64,000 nt of DNA from Collimonas antrihumi (GCF_018304965.1 NZ_JAGQED010000018.1:1-64000); one strand, 5' to 3'. Counted from the first letter of the stretch, positions 1 through 9,083 are shown. A program made the numbers and translations. The notes: generated by a model from the letters alone, not told the origin.

Positions 1-71
1 AGCCGGATGCCGACGTCATGGACCTGCTGCCGTTCAACTTCCAGCCGCAAAACGCGACAGCCGCTGGCTAA
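1..71 (+). CDS. 3' end of an unidentified CDS running off the left edge
   Basis: An open frame enters from the left edge in the third frame. It reads about 22 residues, ending PDADVMDLLPFNFQ and a short tail, before TAA at 69-71. The codon choice looks like the GC-rich neighbours. It is too short to assign to a family. It could be the end of a real gene or a chance frame. Confidence 0.3.
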   Translation, partial: PDADVMDLLPFNFQPQNATAAG

Positions 72-155
72 CTCGGCCAGCGCCATGTCCACGCCAGTGG
101 CCGTGTGCTTAATTCAGCGCTTACGTTACCTGGGGGCGGCGAGCAGTTTTAATTT

Positions 156-225
156 GTGGGGTGGGCGGTTTTTTTTGCCCACGCTGAAGCGCAACCGTCC
201 GCGTGGGCATAGGTGCCCACCCTAC
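156..225. repeat. GTAGGGTGGGC-family dispersed palindrome, copy 1
   Basis: A GTGGGGTGGGC arm and a GTGCCCACCCTAC arm enclose a second, inner pair of GCCCACG / CGTGGGC arms. The same arms recur near 6092, 43650, 54920, 57631 and 62525, always between genes, as expected of a REP/BIME-type family. In this copy the left arm is degenerate. Confidence 0.75.
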
Positions 226-263
226 AAAAACCGGTCCAGTGGCAGATTAGCCTCTTGACCTAT

Positions 264-761
264 CTATTCCAGAGCAGTCTGATTTGGGGAGCTATGGTCA
301 ATTTCTGCCACCGACTTAATCGATCCTGTTGCATCCCCAACCCGTAGTTGATTAACTTGCTGACATACAATTACCCAGTGAACTATCCAACACATGCTGG
401 CAAACAGTCCGAGAAACATCTTTTGCTGCGGAATAAACGTATATAACAAGCTGACGCTTGCGAAAATAATGCCGGTATCTCGCCCTATATCAATTTTTTG
501 TATCTTGATATTGCGTTGAAGATTTTCGGCGTGCAAGGATTTTGCCATTTTGAACATCAAAATGTAATGCCATAAAAATGCAAATATAGGAACACACGAT
601 AGCCATACCCTCCATGGAGGGAGCGCCCTATTTTCGGGGCTAATTGATTTCAAACACTTGTACAGCGTGAGAATGTAAAGGACTCCAATCACGACTATGC
701 CGAGAAGCATGACAATGACGACTGCAATGTGCGCAAATGCCGGGCCCGCAAATAGACTCAT
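264..761 (-). CDS. Hypothetical four-helix inner membrane protein
   Basis: 165 residues with about four hydrophobic segments: near residues 8-33, 51-70, 93-112 and 115-133. A short basic stretch and a polar loop separate the second and third. The C-terminal 25 residues are polar and probably cytoplasmic. I recognise no family, although the layout resembles small DUF4328-like membrane proteins. GC is visibly lower than in the cyanophycin genes to its right, and there is no strong ribosome binding site before the ATG. It stands alone between a repeat copy and the DUF1854 gene. It may be an accessory or acquired gene. Confidence 0.55.
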   Translation of the reverse strand: MSLFAGPAFAHIAVVIVMLLGIVVIGVLYILTLYKCLKSISPENRALPPWRVWLSCVPIFAFLWHYILMFKMAKSLHAENLQRNIKIQKIDIGRDTGIIFASVSLLYTFIPQQKMFLGLFASMCWIVHWVIVCQQVNQLRVGDATGSIKSVAEIDHSSPNQTALE

Positions 762-850
762 AGAGTGTTGAGAGTAAATTGTCGCTGGTTAGTCGATGAA
801 GCACGTCGTTACGTAACTCTAGGCGCGCGGCCAGCAAGGGCCGTCACCGA

Positions 851-1321
851 CTACAAAAACCGGTCCAGAATCTTGCGGCTAGCCTTATCCAGGGCTTGCG
901 TGTCACGTATCAAAAACTGTACGCCATGGCTGTCGGCGATCAATAAACTAGTCGCCACTATTCGACGGATATCCTCTTCGCCTTTCAGCGTAAAAGAAGC
1001 ATCGCCGCGATTGGTTTCTACGTACCAGGTGCTGGGTGCGGTGAAACTCGACACCCGTTGAATCCGCCGGATTTCCGGCATGAATTCACGGCTCGCCAAT
1101 TCCTTTTCGACGATGACCCGGGTCGCATCCGGCAAATCCGTCAGGCGTGAAATCCAGGCCAGCTCCTGACCATCGGCACTCACCAGGGAAATGCCGTCAT
1201 CCGGCGCGCCGATAGGAAAAGCACGTACCGGCACCACGCCTTCATGCACGTCGCCATTCGCGCTGGTGAATACCAGGCGGCCAAAGGTGTTGCGGCTTAG
1301 TTTGAAATCATGTGTTGTCAT
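851..1321 (-). CDS. DUF1854 protein associated with cyanophycin metabolism
   Basis: 156 residues, soluble, no signal peptide or membrane segment. It matches the DUF1854 family, recognised by its position beside an ABC exporter and cyanophycin synthetases in betaproteobacteria. Its reaction is unknown. Visible features are an N-terminal beta-rich part with the phrase GVVPVRAFPIGAPDDGISLV, a middle region EFMPEIRRI, and a C-terminal RDTQALDKASRKILDRF. Its ATG overlaps the stop of the ABC transporter gene by four bases (ATGA), so the two are probably translationally coupled and work together. A role as accessory or cytoplasmic partner of the transporter is inference from context only. Confidence 0.85.
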   Translation of the reverse strand: MTTHDFKLSRNTFGRLVFTSANGDVHEGVVPVRAFPIGAPDDGISLVSADGQELAWISRLTDLPDATRVIVEKELASREFMPEIRRIQRVSSFTAPSTWYVETNRGDASFTLKGEEDIRRIVATSLLIADSHGVQFLIRDTQALDKASRKILDRFL

Positions 1322-3639
1322 GCGACGCTTTCATCACTGTCTGCACTGTCTTCATCGACCAGCGTCGGCTCGGCGTCGACATTGCGCAACTGCGCCTGAT
1401 AAAGACGATAATAAGCGCCTTCGCGCAGCATCAGCTCGTCATGGCTGCCGACTTCGACAATCTGGCCGCGATCCAGCACCACCAGCCGGTCGGCCTTGCG
1501 CAAGGTCGACAAACGATGGGCAATCGCAATCGTGGTGCGGCCTTGCACCAGGTTGTCGAGTGCTTTCTGGATCTCTTTTTCCGTAGTGGTATCGACCGAC
1601 GAGGTGGCTTCATCCATGATCAGGATGCGCGGATCGATCAACAACGCGCGCGCAATCGAAATACGCTGGCGTTCGCCGCCGGACAACGCCTGGCCACGCT
1701 CGCCGACCAGCGAGTCGTAACCTTGCGGCAAGCGCAAAATGAATTCGTGGGCATGGGCGGCACGCGCGGCGGCAACGATTTCTTCACGCGTAGCTTCCGG
1801 TTTGCCGTAGCAAATATTTTCCGCAATCGTGCCGAAAAACAGGAACGGCTCTTGCAGCACCAGGCCGATATTGCGGCGATATTCCGAGATCGGCATCGAG
1901 CGGATATCGACGCCGTCAATCCGTATCGACCCTTCCGACACATCGTAAAACCGGCAAATCAGATTGACCAGCGTGCTCTTGCCGGAACCGCTATGCCCTA
2001 CCAGGCCAATCATCTCGCCCGGTGCAATCGTCAGGTTGACGTCGCGCATCACGGCCCGGTTACCGTAACGGAAACCGATGTTGCGCAATTCGATGGCGCC
2101 TTTCACGTGCTCCAGATGCACCGGGTTGGCCGGCTCTGGCACACTCGATACATGATCCAGGATTTCGAAAATGCGCTTGGCGCCGACTGCGGCTTTTTGC
2201 GTTACCGAAACGATCCGGCTCATCGAATCAAGACGGGTATAGAAACGGCTGATGTAAGCCAGGAACGAGGCCAGCACACCGACCGTGATTTCATTCTTCG
2301 AGACTTGCCAGATACCGAAAATCCAGACCACCAGCAACCCTACTTCGGTCAGCAAAGTCACCGTCGGCGAGAACAGGGACCAGATTTTATTGACCCGGTC
2401 GTTGACCAGCAGGTTGTGCTGGTTGGCATCGCGGAAACGCGTGGCTTCACGCTTTTCCTGGGCAAACGCCTTGACCACGCGAATCCCCGGAATGGTGTCG
2501 GCCAGCACATTGGTTACCTCGGCCCAGATACGGTCGATCTTTTCAAAACCGTGCTTCAACCGGTCCCGTACCAGATGGATCATCCAGGCAATGAACGGCA
2601 ACGGCACCAGAGTCACCAGCGCCAGCCACGGATTGATCGAGAACAGGATCACGGCGGTCATGACGATCATCAGTACGTCAATCGCAAAGTCCAGCAGATG
2701 CAAGGACAGGAAGACGCAGATACGATCGCTTTCGGAACCGATGCGGGCCATCAGGTCGCCGGTGCGTTTGCCGCCGAAATACTCTTGCGACAGGCGCAGC
2801 AGATGTTCATACGTGGTGGTGCGCAAATTGGCGCCGATGCGCTCGCTGACCAACGCCAGGATGTAGGTACGGGCCCAACCCAGGCTCCAGGCCACCAAGG
2901 CGGAAGCCAGCAAACCGGACAAGTACAACTTGACCAGGTCGTGATTGATCGGCTTGCCGTTTTGATAAGGGATCAGCACGTTGTCCATCAAGGGGCCCAT
3001 CAGATAAGGCGGCACCAGGGTGGCAGCGGTAGAAATCAGCATCAGGATAAAACCCAGCGCCAGCATGCCTTTGTATGGTTTGGCAAACCGCGCCAGCCGG
3101 AACAAGGCCCAGGTTGACGATGGCGCTTCACCTTTTTCGGGACAAATCAGGCATTCATCGCTATCCGGCGGCAACGGCGCTTTGCATTGCGGGCAAGTTG
3201 CCTGCTCCTCGCGTAACGCAGCATGTCCCGCCAGATGATCGTCGCGCTGCTGCTCGAAGACTTTAATCAGGCGCAGCGCTTCCAGGTTGAGACCGAGCGT
3301 GTAGCGCCAGCAAGCCAGCCGCTGTTGTTCATCGTGCAATTCCAGGCTGCCGACGCCGGCATGATCATGATGGCCCAGCGTCAAACCCGGCCGGTAGGCC
3401 CATTCGCTCCAGCTGCTGTCTTCGTCCATTTTTGCCAGCACGCGGCGGTTGGTGAGCAGCACGACGCCGTGCGCAAAATGCAGTGACGCATTGAGGTCGA
3501 CTTCCAACGACGCCAGCACTTCCTCTGCAGGAGCGAGCAACGTTGTCACTTCAGCACGCAGGGAAGCGGTCAAGATATGGGACAAATAAATACCGGTGGT
3601 AGGCACAGGGGATAATGGATTGCTAGGGTTGCTTTTCAT
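1318..3639 (-). CDS. Cyanophycin-associated ABC exporter with PH-like domain and zinc ribbon
   Basis: 773 residues from the ATG at 3639; an upstream in-frame extension to 3717 is possible but looks non-coding. Residues ~25-140 look like a bacterial PH-like domain (GVVLLTNRRVL near 58-68). A four-cysteine zinc ribbon follows: C149-x2-C152-x10-C163-x2-C166. Then comes a type-1 exporter membrane domain with about six helices. The nucleotide-binding domain has Walker A GHSGSGKST near residue 545, signature LSGGERQR near 652 and Walker B ILIMDEATSS near 672. One polypeptide carries one membrane and one ATPase domain, so it should dimerise. It is divergent from the cyanophycin synthetases and overlaps the DUF1854 gene. 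The substrate is unknown. Export of a cyanophycin-related peptide, or a lipid-type substrate, are both open. Confidence 0.87.
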   Translation of the reverse strand: MKSNPSNPLSPVPTTGIYLSHILTASLRAEVTTLLAPAEEVLASLEVDLNASLHFAHGVVLLTNRRVLAKMDEDSSWSEWAYRPGLTLGHHDHAGVGSLELHDEQQRLACWRYTLGLNLEALRLIKVFEQQRDDHLAGHAALREEQATCPQCKAPLPPDSDECLICPEKGEAPSSTWALFRLARFAKPYKGMLALGFILMLISTAATLVPPYLMGPLMDNVLIPYQNGKPINHDLVKLYLSGLLASALVAWSLGWARTYILALVSERIGANLRTTTYEHLLRLSQEYFGGKRTGDLMARIGSESDRICVFLSLHLLDFAIDVLMIVMTAVILFSINPWLALVTLVPLPFIAWMIHLVRDRLKHGFEKIDRIWAEVTNVLADTIPGIRVVKAFAQEKREATRFRDANQHNLLVNDRVNKIWSLFSPTVTLLTEVGLLVVWIFGIWQVSKNEITVGVLASFLAYISRFYTRLDSMSRIVSVTQKAAVGAKRIFEILDHVSSVPEPANPVHLEHVKGAIELRNIGFRYGNRAVMRDVNLTIAPGEMIGLVGHSGSGKSTLVNLICRFYDVSEGSIRIDGVDIRSMPISEYRRNIGLVLQEPFLFFGTIAENICYGKPEATREEIVAAARAAHAHEFILRLPQGYDSLVGERGQALSGGERQRISIARALLIDPRILIMDEATSSVDTTTEKEIQKALDNLVQGRTTIAIAHRLSTLRKADRLVVLDRGQIVEVGSHDELMLREGAYYRLYQAQLRNVDAEPTLVDEDSADSDESVA

Positions 3640-3930
3640 CTGAACGGCATGGTGTGGCCCGTATATTTTTACACGGACCGGATGGAATTTTGTGTGAAAT
3701 CGCCTTAATTGGCGCACATCGTCTGCCGCAAGTATTATATCCTATCGTGTTTTTCAGAAATGTTACTTTTCGTTACCAATTAAACATATCTTTTCACTAT
3801 TTGGTAACTCTCTGTAAACCAATTCACGGTTTAGCGCGTTACAGCTAGCTACAGGGTGTTGAAACCGATATAAGCAAAAATTCAGCATTCACGCTTCATA
3901 AGCCTTATTGCATAGCCTCATTGCTCACTC
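3640..3930. promoter_or_regulatory. Divergent intergenic region between the ABC exporter and cphA genes
   Basis: This 291-base, comparatively AT-rich gap separates the divergent ABC/DUF1854 and cyanophycin synthetase transcription units, so it should hold both promoters. I see no convincing -35/-10 pair, riboswitch or long inverted repeat. The stretch 3735-3830 is the most AT-rich and is the likeliest promoter zone. Confidence 0.4.
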
Positions 3931-6087
3931 ATGAAAAACATTGAAATCCTCCGTATCATGTCGCTGCGCGGACCAAATATCTGGACGTATCGATCAACCC
4001 TTGAGGCGTGGATCGACATCGGCGAACTGGAAGATTTCCCGTCCAATACCCTGCCCGGCTTTAACCAGCGCCTGACCAGCTGGTTGCCTTCCCTGATCGA
4101 GCATCGCTGCAGCTACGGCGAACGCGGCGGTTTTGTCCAGCGGCTGCAAGACGGCACCTGGCCCGGCCACATCCTGGAACACGTCACACTGGAACTGCAA
4201 AACCTGGCTGGCATGCCGGGCGGTTTCGGCAAGGCGCGCAGCACCTCGGTGCGCGGCGTCTACAAAGTGGCAGTCCGCGCGCGCCATGAACAGGTGACCC
4301 GCGCCGCCCTGCACGCTGCCCGCGATCTGGTGATGGCTGCAATTGAAGACAAACCATTCGACGTCCACGCCAGCATCACTGAACTGCGCAGCATGGTGGA
4401 TTCGCGCTGCCTGGGGCCAAGCACGGCCTGCATCGTCGAAGCAGCGGACGAACGGCGCATCCCCTCATTCCGCCTGACTGAAGGCAATCTGGTCCAGCTC
4501 GGCCATGGCGTTCGCCAGCGCCGTATCTGGACCGCGGAAACCGACCAGACCAGCGCCATCGCCGAAAGCATCTCTAGCGACAAAGACTTGACCAAAACCT
4601 TGCTGCAGGCTTGCGGCGTGCCGATTCCTGAAGGCCAGCTAGTGGACAGCGCCGCCGAAGCCTGGGAAGCGGCCGAGGATATCGGCTTGCCGGTGGTCGT
4701 CAAGCCTTCTGACGCCAATCACGGCCGCGGCGTATTCACCGATCTGAAGACCCGCGCCCAAATCGAAACCGCTTACGAGCTCGCATTGCAAGAAGGCAGC
4801 AGCGTGATTGTCGAACGTTTCATTCGCGGCAATGAACATCGGCTATTGATTGTAGGTGGCCGGGTGGCCGCAGCTGCGCGCGGCGAACCGCTATCGGTTA
4901 CCGCTGACGGCACTTCGACAATCCGGCAACTCATCGATGACCAGATCAATTCCGACCCGCGCCGTGGCGAACTTGAAGAGTGCCCGCTTAGCCCGGTGTT
5001 GCTGGACGAAGAGCCTGTGGTACGGGTCGAACTCGAACGGCAAGGCTTTACCGGTGAATCGATTCCTGCGGCAGGCCTGCAAGTATTAATCCAACGTAAC
5101 GGCAATGTCTCCATCGACGTCACCGATCTGGTCCACCCGAGCGTCGCCGCGGCGGCTTCGCTGGCAGCACGCGTGGTTGGCCTGGATATTGCCGGTGTCG
5201 ACCTGGTGGCGGAAGATATTTCTCGGCCGCTGGAAGAACAGCGCGGCGCTATCGTCGAAGTCAATGCCGGCCCTGGCCTGCTGATGCATCTCAAACCGGC
5301 GCAAGGCAGGGCGCGCCCGGTCGGCAGAGCCATCATCGAACACTTGTTTGCGGCAGCTGACAATGGCCGCATCCCGATTGTCGGCGTCACCGGCACGCAT
5401 GGTAAAACCACGGTCTCGCGCCTGATTGCCTGGCAACTCCATTTGAGCGGCCACCATGTCGGCTTGGCTTGCGGCGACGGTTTGTATTTCGCGCAACGGC
5501 AAGTTGAAAAAGGCGACCGCGCCAATTGGGAATCGGCGCAGCGTGTGCTGATCAACCGTGCGGTCGACGCGGCAGTGTTCGAGAACAGCCATGACACCAT
5601 TTTGTCGGAAGGCTTGGTCTACGATCGCTGCCAGGTTGGCGTCGTCACCAACATTGCGGCCGACGACAGCTCGCCGCAGTACTACATCGCCGATGCCGAG
5701 GAAATGGTGAAAGTCACGCGGACCCAGGTCGATGTCGTCTTGCCGAGCGGCGTCGCGGTGCTGAACGCCGCCGATCCGCTGGTGGCAGGCATGGCGCCGC
5801 TGTGCGACGGTGAAGTGATTTTCTTTGGCATCGACGCTACCCTGCCGGTGATTGCAGAGCAGCTTGAACAAAACCGGCGCGCAGTCTTTGTCCGCAATGA
5901 CCAGATCATGCTGGCGATCGGCAAAAACGAAATGCTGCTGGCCGACATCACCACCGTGCCGCTGATTGCGCGCAACAAAGATAGCTTCCAGATTGAAAAT
6001 GTGCTGGCGGCGGTTGCTGCCGCATGGGCGCTGGATATCTCTCACGACTTGATACGTGCAGGGATAGAGACTTTCGAGATGGTTTAA
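3931..6087 (+). CDS. cphA': Cyanophycin synthetase paralogue, C-terminally short (CphA'/CphA2-like)
   Basis: 718 residues. Cyanophycin synthetases join Asp and Arg into multi-L-arginyl-poly-L-aspartate using an ATP-grasp domain and a Mur-ligase-like domain. Here the N-terminal domain (~1-160), the ATP-grasp domain (VVKPSDANHGRG with Lys258; metal-binding IVEVNAGPG near 445) and the central Mur-type P-loop GTHGKTT at 488-494 are present. The protein stops at the point where its neighbour continues into the C-terminal Mur-ligase lobe, so about 140 residues are missing. Many betaproteobacteria have such a short second copy, so it may be a subfamily and not a broken gene. Catalytic differences, or preference for dipeptide units as in cyanobacterial CphA2, are only inference. 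A palindromic repeat starts five bases after the stop, then the full-length gene follows on the same strand. Confidence 0.88.
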   Translation: MKNIEILRIMSLRGPNIWTYRSTLEAWIDIGELEDFPSNTLPGFNQRLTSWLPSLIEHRCSYGERGGFVQRLQDGTWPGHILEHVTLELQNLAGMPGGFGKARSTSVRGVYKVAVRARHEQVTRAALHAARDLVMAAIEDKPFDVHASITELRSMVDSRCLGPSTACIVEAADERRIPSFRLTEGNLVQLGHGVRQRRIWTAETDQTSAIAESISSDKDLTKTLLQACGVPIPEGQLVDSAAEAWEAAEDIGLPVVVKPSDANHGRGVFTDLKTRAQIETAYELALQEGSSVIVERFIRGNEHRLLIVGGRVAAAARGEPLSVTADGTSTIRQLIDDQINSDPRRGELEECPLSPVLLDEEPVVRVELERQGFTGESIPAAGLQVLIQRNGNVSIDVTDLVHPSVAAAASLAARVVGLDIAGVDLVAEDISRPLEEQRGAIVEVNAGPGLLMHLKPAQGRARPVGRAIIEHLFAAADNGRIPIVGVTGTHGKTTVSRLIAWQLHLSGHHVGLACGDGLYFAQRQVEKGDRANWESAQRVLINRAVDAAVFENSHDTILSEGLVYDRCQVGVVTNIAADDSSPQYYIADAEEMVKVTRTQVDVVLPSGVAVLNAADPLVAGMAPLCDGEVIFFGIDATLPVIAEQLEQNRRAVFVRNDQIMLAIGKNEMLLADITTVPLIARNKDSFQIENVLAAVAAAWALDISHDLIRAGIETFEMV

Positions 6088-6091
6088 AAAT

Positions 6092-6123
6092 GTAGGGTGG
6101 GCACAAAAACGTGCCCACCCTAC
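6092..6123. repeat. GTAGGGTGGGC-family dispersed palindrome, copy 2 (perfect)
   Basis: A perfect 13-base inverted repeat, GTAGGGTGGGCAC at 6092-6104 and GTGCCCACCCTAC at 6111-6123, with a six-base AAAAAC loop. It lies between the two cyanophycin synthetase genes. It would form a strong RNA hairpin between the two coding regions and could act as an mRNA stabiliser or attenuator. Confidence 0.85.
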
Positions 6124-6156
6124 TTCTGTCATTAGTATTAATAGGAAAACTTGTTG

Positions 6157-8727
6157 ATGGACGTATCACGTATCCGAGTACTTCGCGGCCCCAATCTGTG
6201 GAGTCGACATACCGCTATCGAAGCCATCGTGTCTTGCGCCGAGGCCGAACGCGCCATTGCAGGCATTACCGGCTTTGAAGCCAAGCTGCGTGAACGGTTT
6301 CCGCAGATGGGTTTTTTGCAAACCAGCGGCAAGAACGAGGTCGTGTCGATGGCGCATGCGCTTGAAATTGCTGCGCTCGGACTGCAATCGGAAGCCGGAT
6401 GCCCTGTGACCTTCAGCCGCACCGTGCCGACCCTGGAAGCCGGCGTCTATCAAGTGATCGTCGAATACACCGAAGAAGAAGTCGGCAAGATGGCGTTCAA
6501 GCTGGCGCAGGAACTATGCCTGGCAGCGCTGCAAGACCAGCCGTTCGATCTCGTCAGCGCCTTGGCTAACCTGAAGGAACTGGACGAAGACATTCGCCTC
6601 GGCCCAAGCACCGGCTCCATCGTGCAAGCGGCTGTCATGCGCGGGATTCCGTTCCGCCGCCTGACCGGCGGCAGCATGGTGCAGTTCGGCTGGGGTAGCC
6701 GGCAACGCCGCATCCAGGCTGCCGAAACCAACCACACCAGCGCCATCGCCGAATCGATCGCGCAGGATAAAGACCTGACTAAAAAATTGTTGAATGCGGC
6801 CGGCGTGCCAGTACCTATGGGCCGGGTTGTCACCAGCGCCGAACAAGCCTGGGAAGCCGCACAGGAAATCGCCGGCGCGGTGGTACTCAAGCCGCGCGAC
6901 GGCAATCAAGGCAAGGGAGTGGCAGTCAATATCACCGCCCGTGAGCAAGTCATGGCGGCCTTTGAAGTCGCCGCCAATATCTGTTCGGAAGTGATCGTCG
7001 AGCGTTATCTGCCCGGTCACGATTTCCGCCTGTTGGTGGTCGGGAATCAGCTGGTGGCCGCGGCCCGCCGCGATCCGCCGCAAGTCATCGGCGATGGCGT
7101 GCGCACTATCGGCCAGCTGGTAGAGCAAGTCAACAGCGACCCGCTGCGCGGCGACGGCCACGCAACCTCCCTGACCAAGATCCGCTTCGATGCGATCGCC
7201 CTGGCAACTTTGGCCAAGCAACATTACACAGCCGACTCGATTCCGCAGCAAGGTGTGCGCGTAGTCTTGCGCAACAACGCCAACCTGAGCACCGGCGGCA
7301 CGGCGACCGACGTCACCGAGGACGTCCATCCTGAAATGGCGGCGCGTGCAGTGGCTGCGGCACAAATGGTGGGACTGGATATCTGCGGTGTCGATGTAGT
7401 CTGCAACAACGTCCATCAACCGCTGGAAGAACAAGAAGGCGGCGTGGTGGAAGTCAACGCCGCACCTGGTTTGCGCATGCACATCAGCCCTTCCTACGGC
7501 AAGGGCCGCGCAGTAGGCGCTGCTATCATGTCGACCATGTTCGCCAGCGGCGATAATGGCCGCATCCCGCTGGTAGCGGTAGCGGGCACCAATGGCAAGA
7601 CGACCACCGTGCGCCTGATCGCCCACCTGTTGGGACGCAAAGGATTACGCGTCGGCATGACCAATTCCGACGGTGTATACATCGAACAGCAACGCATCGA
7701 CACCGGCGACTGCAGTGGTCCGCGCAGCGCCCGTAATGTGTTGATGCATCCAGACGTCGATGCAGCCGTATTTGAAACTGCACGCGGCGGTATCTTGCGT
7801 GAAGGCCTGGGCTTCGATCGCTGCGATGTCGCCGTGGTCACCAATATCGGCATGGGTGATCACCTCGGCTTGAGCTATATCAGCACGGTCGAAGATTTGA
7901 GCGTGGTCAAACGCGTAATCGTCGAAAACGTTTCCCCCGGCGGGCACGCAGTCTTGAACGCGGCCGATCCTATGGTCGCCAGCATGGCCAAATCCTGCCC
8001 TGGGTCGATCACCTATTTCGCCCACGATTTCCATCATCCGCTGATGACTACCCATCGCGCGCAGGGGCATCGGGTGGTGTACCAGGACGGCAATGCCATT
8101 GTCGCTGCCAAGGGTAAGCAAGAATATCGGATAGCGCTGCATGATATCCCGCTGACCCGTAACGGTACGATCGGCTTCCAGATCGAAAACGCCATGGCTG
8201 CCATCGCCGCCGCCTGGGCCCTGGACCTGGATTGGGATGTGGTTCGCGCCGGCCTCGGCACCTTCGTCAACGATGCGGCTACCGCACCCGGCCGCTTCAA
8301 CGTATTCGACTATCGCGGCGCGACCCTGATTGCCGACTACGGCCACAATCCCGATGCGATCCAGGCGCTGGTAAAGGCCATCGACAGCATGCCCGCCAAA
8401 CGCCGCTCGGTAGTCATCAGCGGCGCCGGCGACCGGCGCGATATCGACATCCGTCACCAGACAGAAATTCTGGGCGATGCTTTCGACCAGGTGATCCTGT
8501 ATCAAGATCAATGCCAACGCGGCCGCGCCGACGGCGAAGTGCTCGGCCTGTTGCGCGAAGGCTTGCAAAATGCCCGCCGCACCACGTCGACTGAAGAAAT
8601 CAATGGCGAATTTATTGCTATTGATACCGCGTTATCGCATTTGTCGCCGGGTGATCTTTGCCTGATTCTGGTAGACCAGGTGGAAGAAGCGCTGGCGCAC
8701 ATTGCGAAGCGCATCGCTGAAGTGTGA
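6157..8727 (+). CDS. cphA: Cyanophycin synthetase, full length
   Basis: 856 residues from the ATG at 6157, which has AGGA ten bases upstream; TTG codons at 6151 and 6154 are less likely. The architecture is complete: N-terminal domain, ATP-grasp domain (VVLKPRDGNQGKG; VVEVNAAPG), Mur-ligase central domain with P-loop GTNGKTT at 477-483, and a C-terminal Mur lobe containing ADYGHNPDA and GAGDRRD. It makes cyanophycin, a cytoplasmic nitrogen reserve polymer, by alternate ATP-dependent addition of Asp to the backbone and Arg to the side chain. It is paralogous along its length to the shorter upstream gene and presumably co-transcribed with it. No cyanophycinase or isoaspartyl dipeptidase gene is in this window. 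Confidence 0.95.
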   Translation: MDVSRIRVLRGPNLWSRHTAIEAIVSCAEAERAIAGITGFEAKLRERFPQMGFLQTSGKNEVVSMAHALEIAALGLQSEAGCPVTFSRTVPTLEAGVYQVIVEYTEEEVGKMAFKLAQELCLAALQDQPFDLVSALANLKELDEDIRLGPSTGSIVQAAVMRGIPFRRLTGGSMVQFGWGSRQRRIQAAETNHTSAIAESIAQDKDLTKKLLNAAGVPVPMGRVVTSAEQAWEAAQEIAGAVVLKPRDGNQGKGVAVNITAREQVMAAFEVAANICSEVIVERYLPGHDFRLLVVGNQLVAAARRDPPQVIGDGVRTIGQLVEQVNSDPLRGDGHATSLTKIRFDAIALATLAKQHYTADSIPQQGVRVVLRNNANLSTGGTATDVTEDVHPEMAARAVAAAQMVGLDICGVDVVCNNVHQPLEEQEGGVVEVNAAPGLRMHISPSYGKGRAVGAAIMSTMFASGDNGRIPLVAVAGTNGKTTTVRLIAHLLGRKGLRVGMTNSDGVYIEQQRIDTGDCSGPRSARNVLMHPDVDAAVFETARGGILREGLGFDRCDVAVVTNIGMGDHLGLSYISTVEDLSVVKRVIVENVSPGGHAVLNAADPMVASMAKSCPGSITYFAHDFHHPLMTTHRAQGHRVVYQDGNAIVAAKGKQEYRIALHDIPLTRNGTIGFQIENAMAAIAAAWALDLDWDVVRAGLGTFVNDAATAPGRFNVFDYRGATLIADYGHNPDAIQALVKAIDSMPAKRRSVVISGAGDRRDIDIRHQTEILGDAFDQVILYQDQCQRGRADGEVLGLLREGLQNARRTTSTEEINGEFIAIDTALSHLSPGDLCLILVDQVEEALAHIAKRIAEV

Positions 8728-8799
8728 TTTTAATAGGGGGGGCGCAGGTGCTCGCCGTTCAGTTGTGAACCGACGACGTAGTGATCTGGGGTCAGAGTC

Positions 8800-8977
8800 T
8801 AATGCCGTTAAGTTAAGGTTACCGGTTATAGCGCTTGGCACGTCGTTCCCGCGAACGCGGGAATCCATTTTAACCACCATACTGTGCAACATGGATCCCC
8901 GCGTTCGCGGGGATGACGGAGTGACCGCATTGGTCCATCTAAAGAATACCGTTCGTGGCTTAACTTAACGGCATTAA
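8800..8977. mobile_element. MITE copy 1 (178 bp, 18-bp perfect terminal inverted repeats)
   Basis: The ends TAATGCCGTTAAGTTAAG (8800-8817) and CTTAACTTAACGGCATTA (8959-8976) are perfect inverted repeats. There is no transposase gene inside. The interior carries a palindrome pair, CCCGCGAACGCGGGAATCCA and its mate ATGGATCCCCGCGTTCGCGGGG. GGTCAGAGTC occurs directly on both sides (8790-8799 and 8978-8987), as a 10-base target duplication would. A near-identical copy lies at 15950-16126. TIR type and duplication length suggest mobilisation in trans by an IS4-like transposase (inference). Confidence 0.85.
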
Positions 8978-9025
8978 GGTCAGAGTCAACTTTCGCAGGT
9001 TTTATCGCGAAACTTGACTGTGACC
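8978..9025. repeat. REP-type palindrome GGTCAGAGTCAACTTTCGC interrupted by the MITE
   Basis: GGTCAGAGTCAACTTTCGC (8978-8996) pairs with GCGAAACTTGACTGTGACC (9007-9025) with two mismatches. This resembles GGGTCAGAGT-type REP sequences that RAYT transposases spread. A further copy of its first ten bases lies on the far side of the MITE, so the MITE landed in this palindrome. Confidence 0.65.
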
Positions 9026-9083
9026 GCGGTTAGTTCGTGCTGCTTGTCGCGTAGACCTTAAAAACTCCGGTCTTGCAATTTGC

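Noticed and set aside
1312-3117. 601-codon open frame on the plus strand through the ABC exporter gene
   Set aside because: It is the antisense shadow of a clear ABC gene, rich in His/Gln/Arg from reversed GC-biased codons, with no family pattern.
8806-8906. Possible CRISPR-like repeats (CCCGCGAACGCGGG and relatives)
   Set aside because: Only one inverted pair per MITE copy, no regularly spaced direct repeats and no cas genes.
8806-8968. Open frame reading SFPRTRESILTTILC in the MITE
   Set aside because: It is the translation of the element's palindromes, repeated in the second copy, and not a protein gene.
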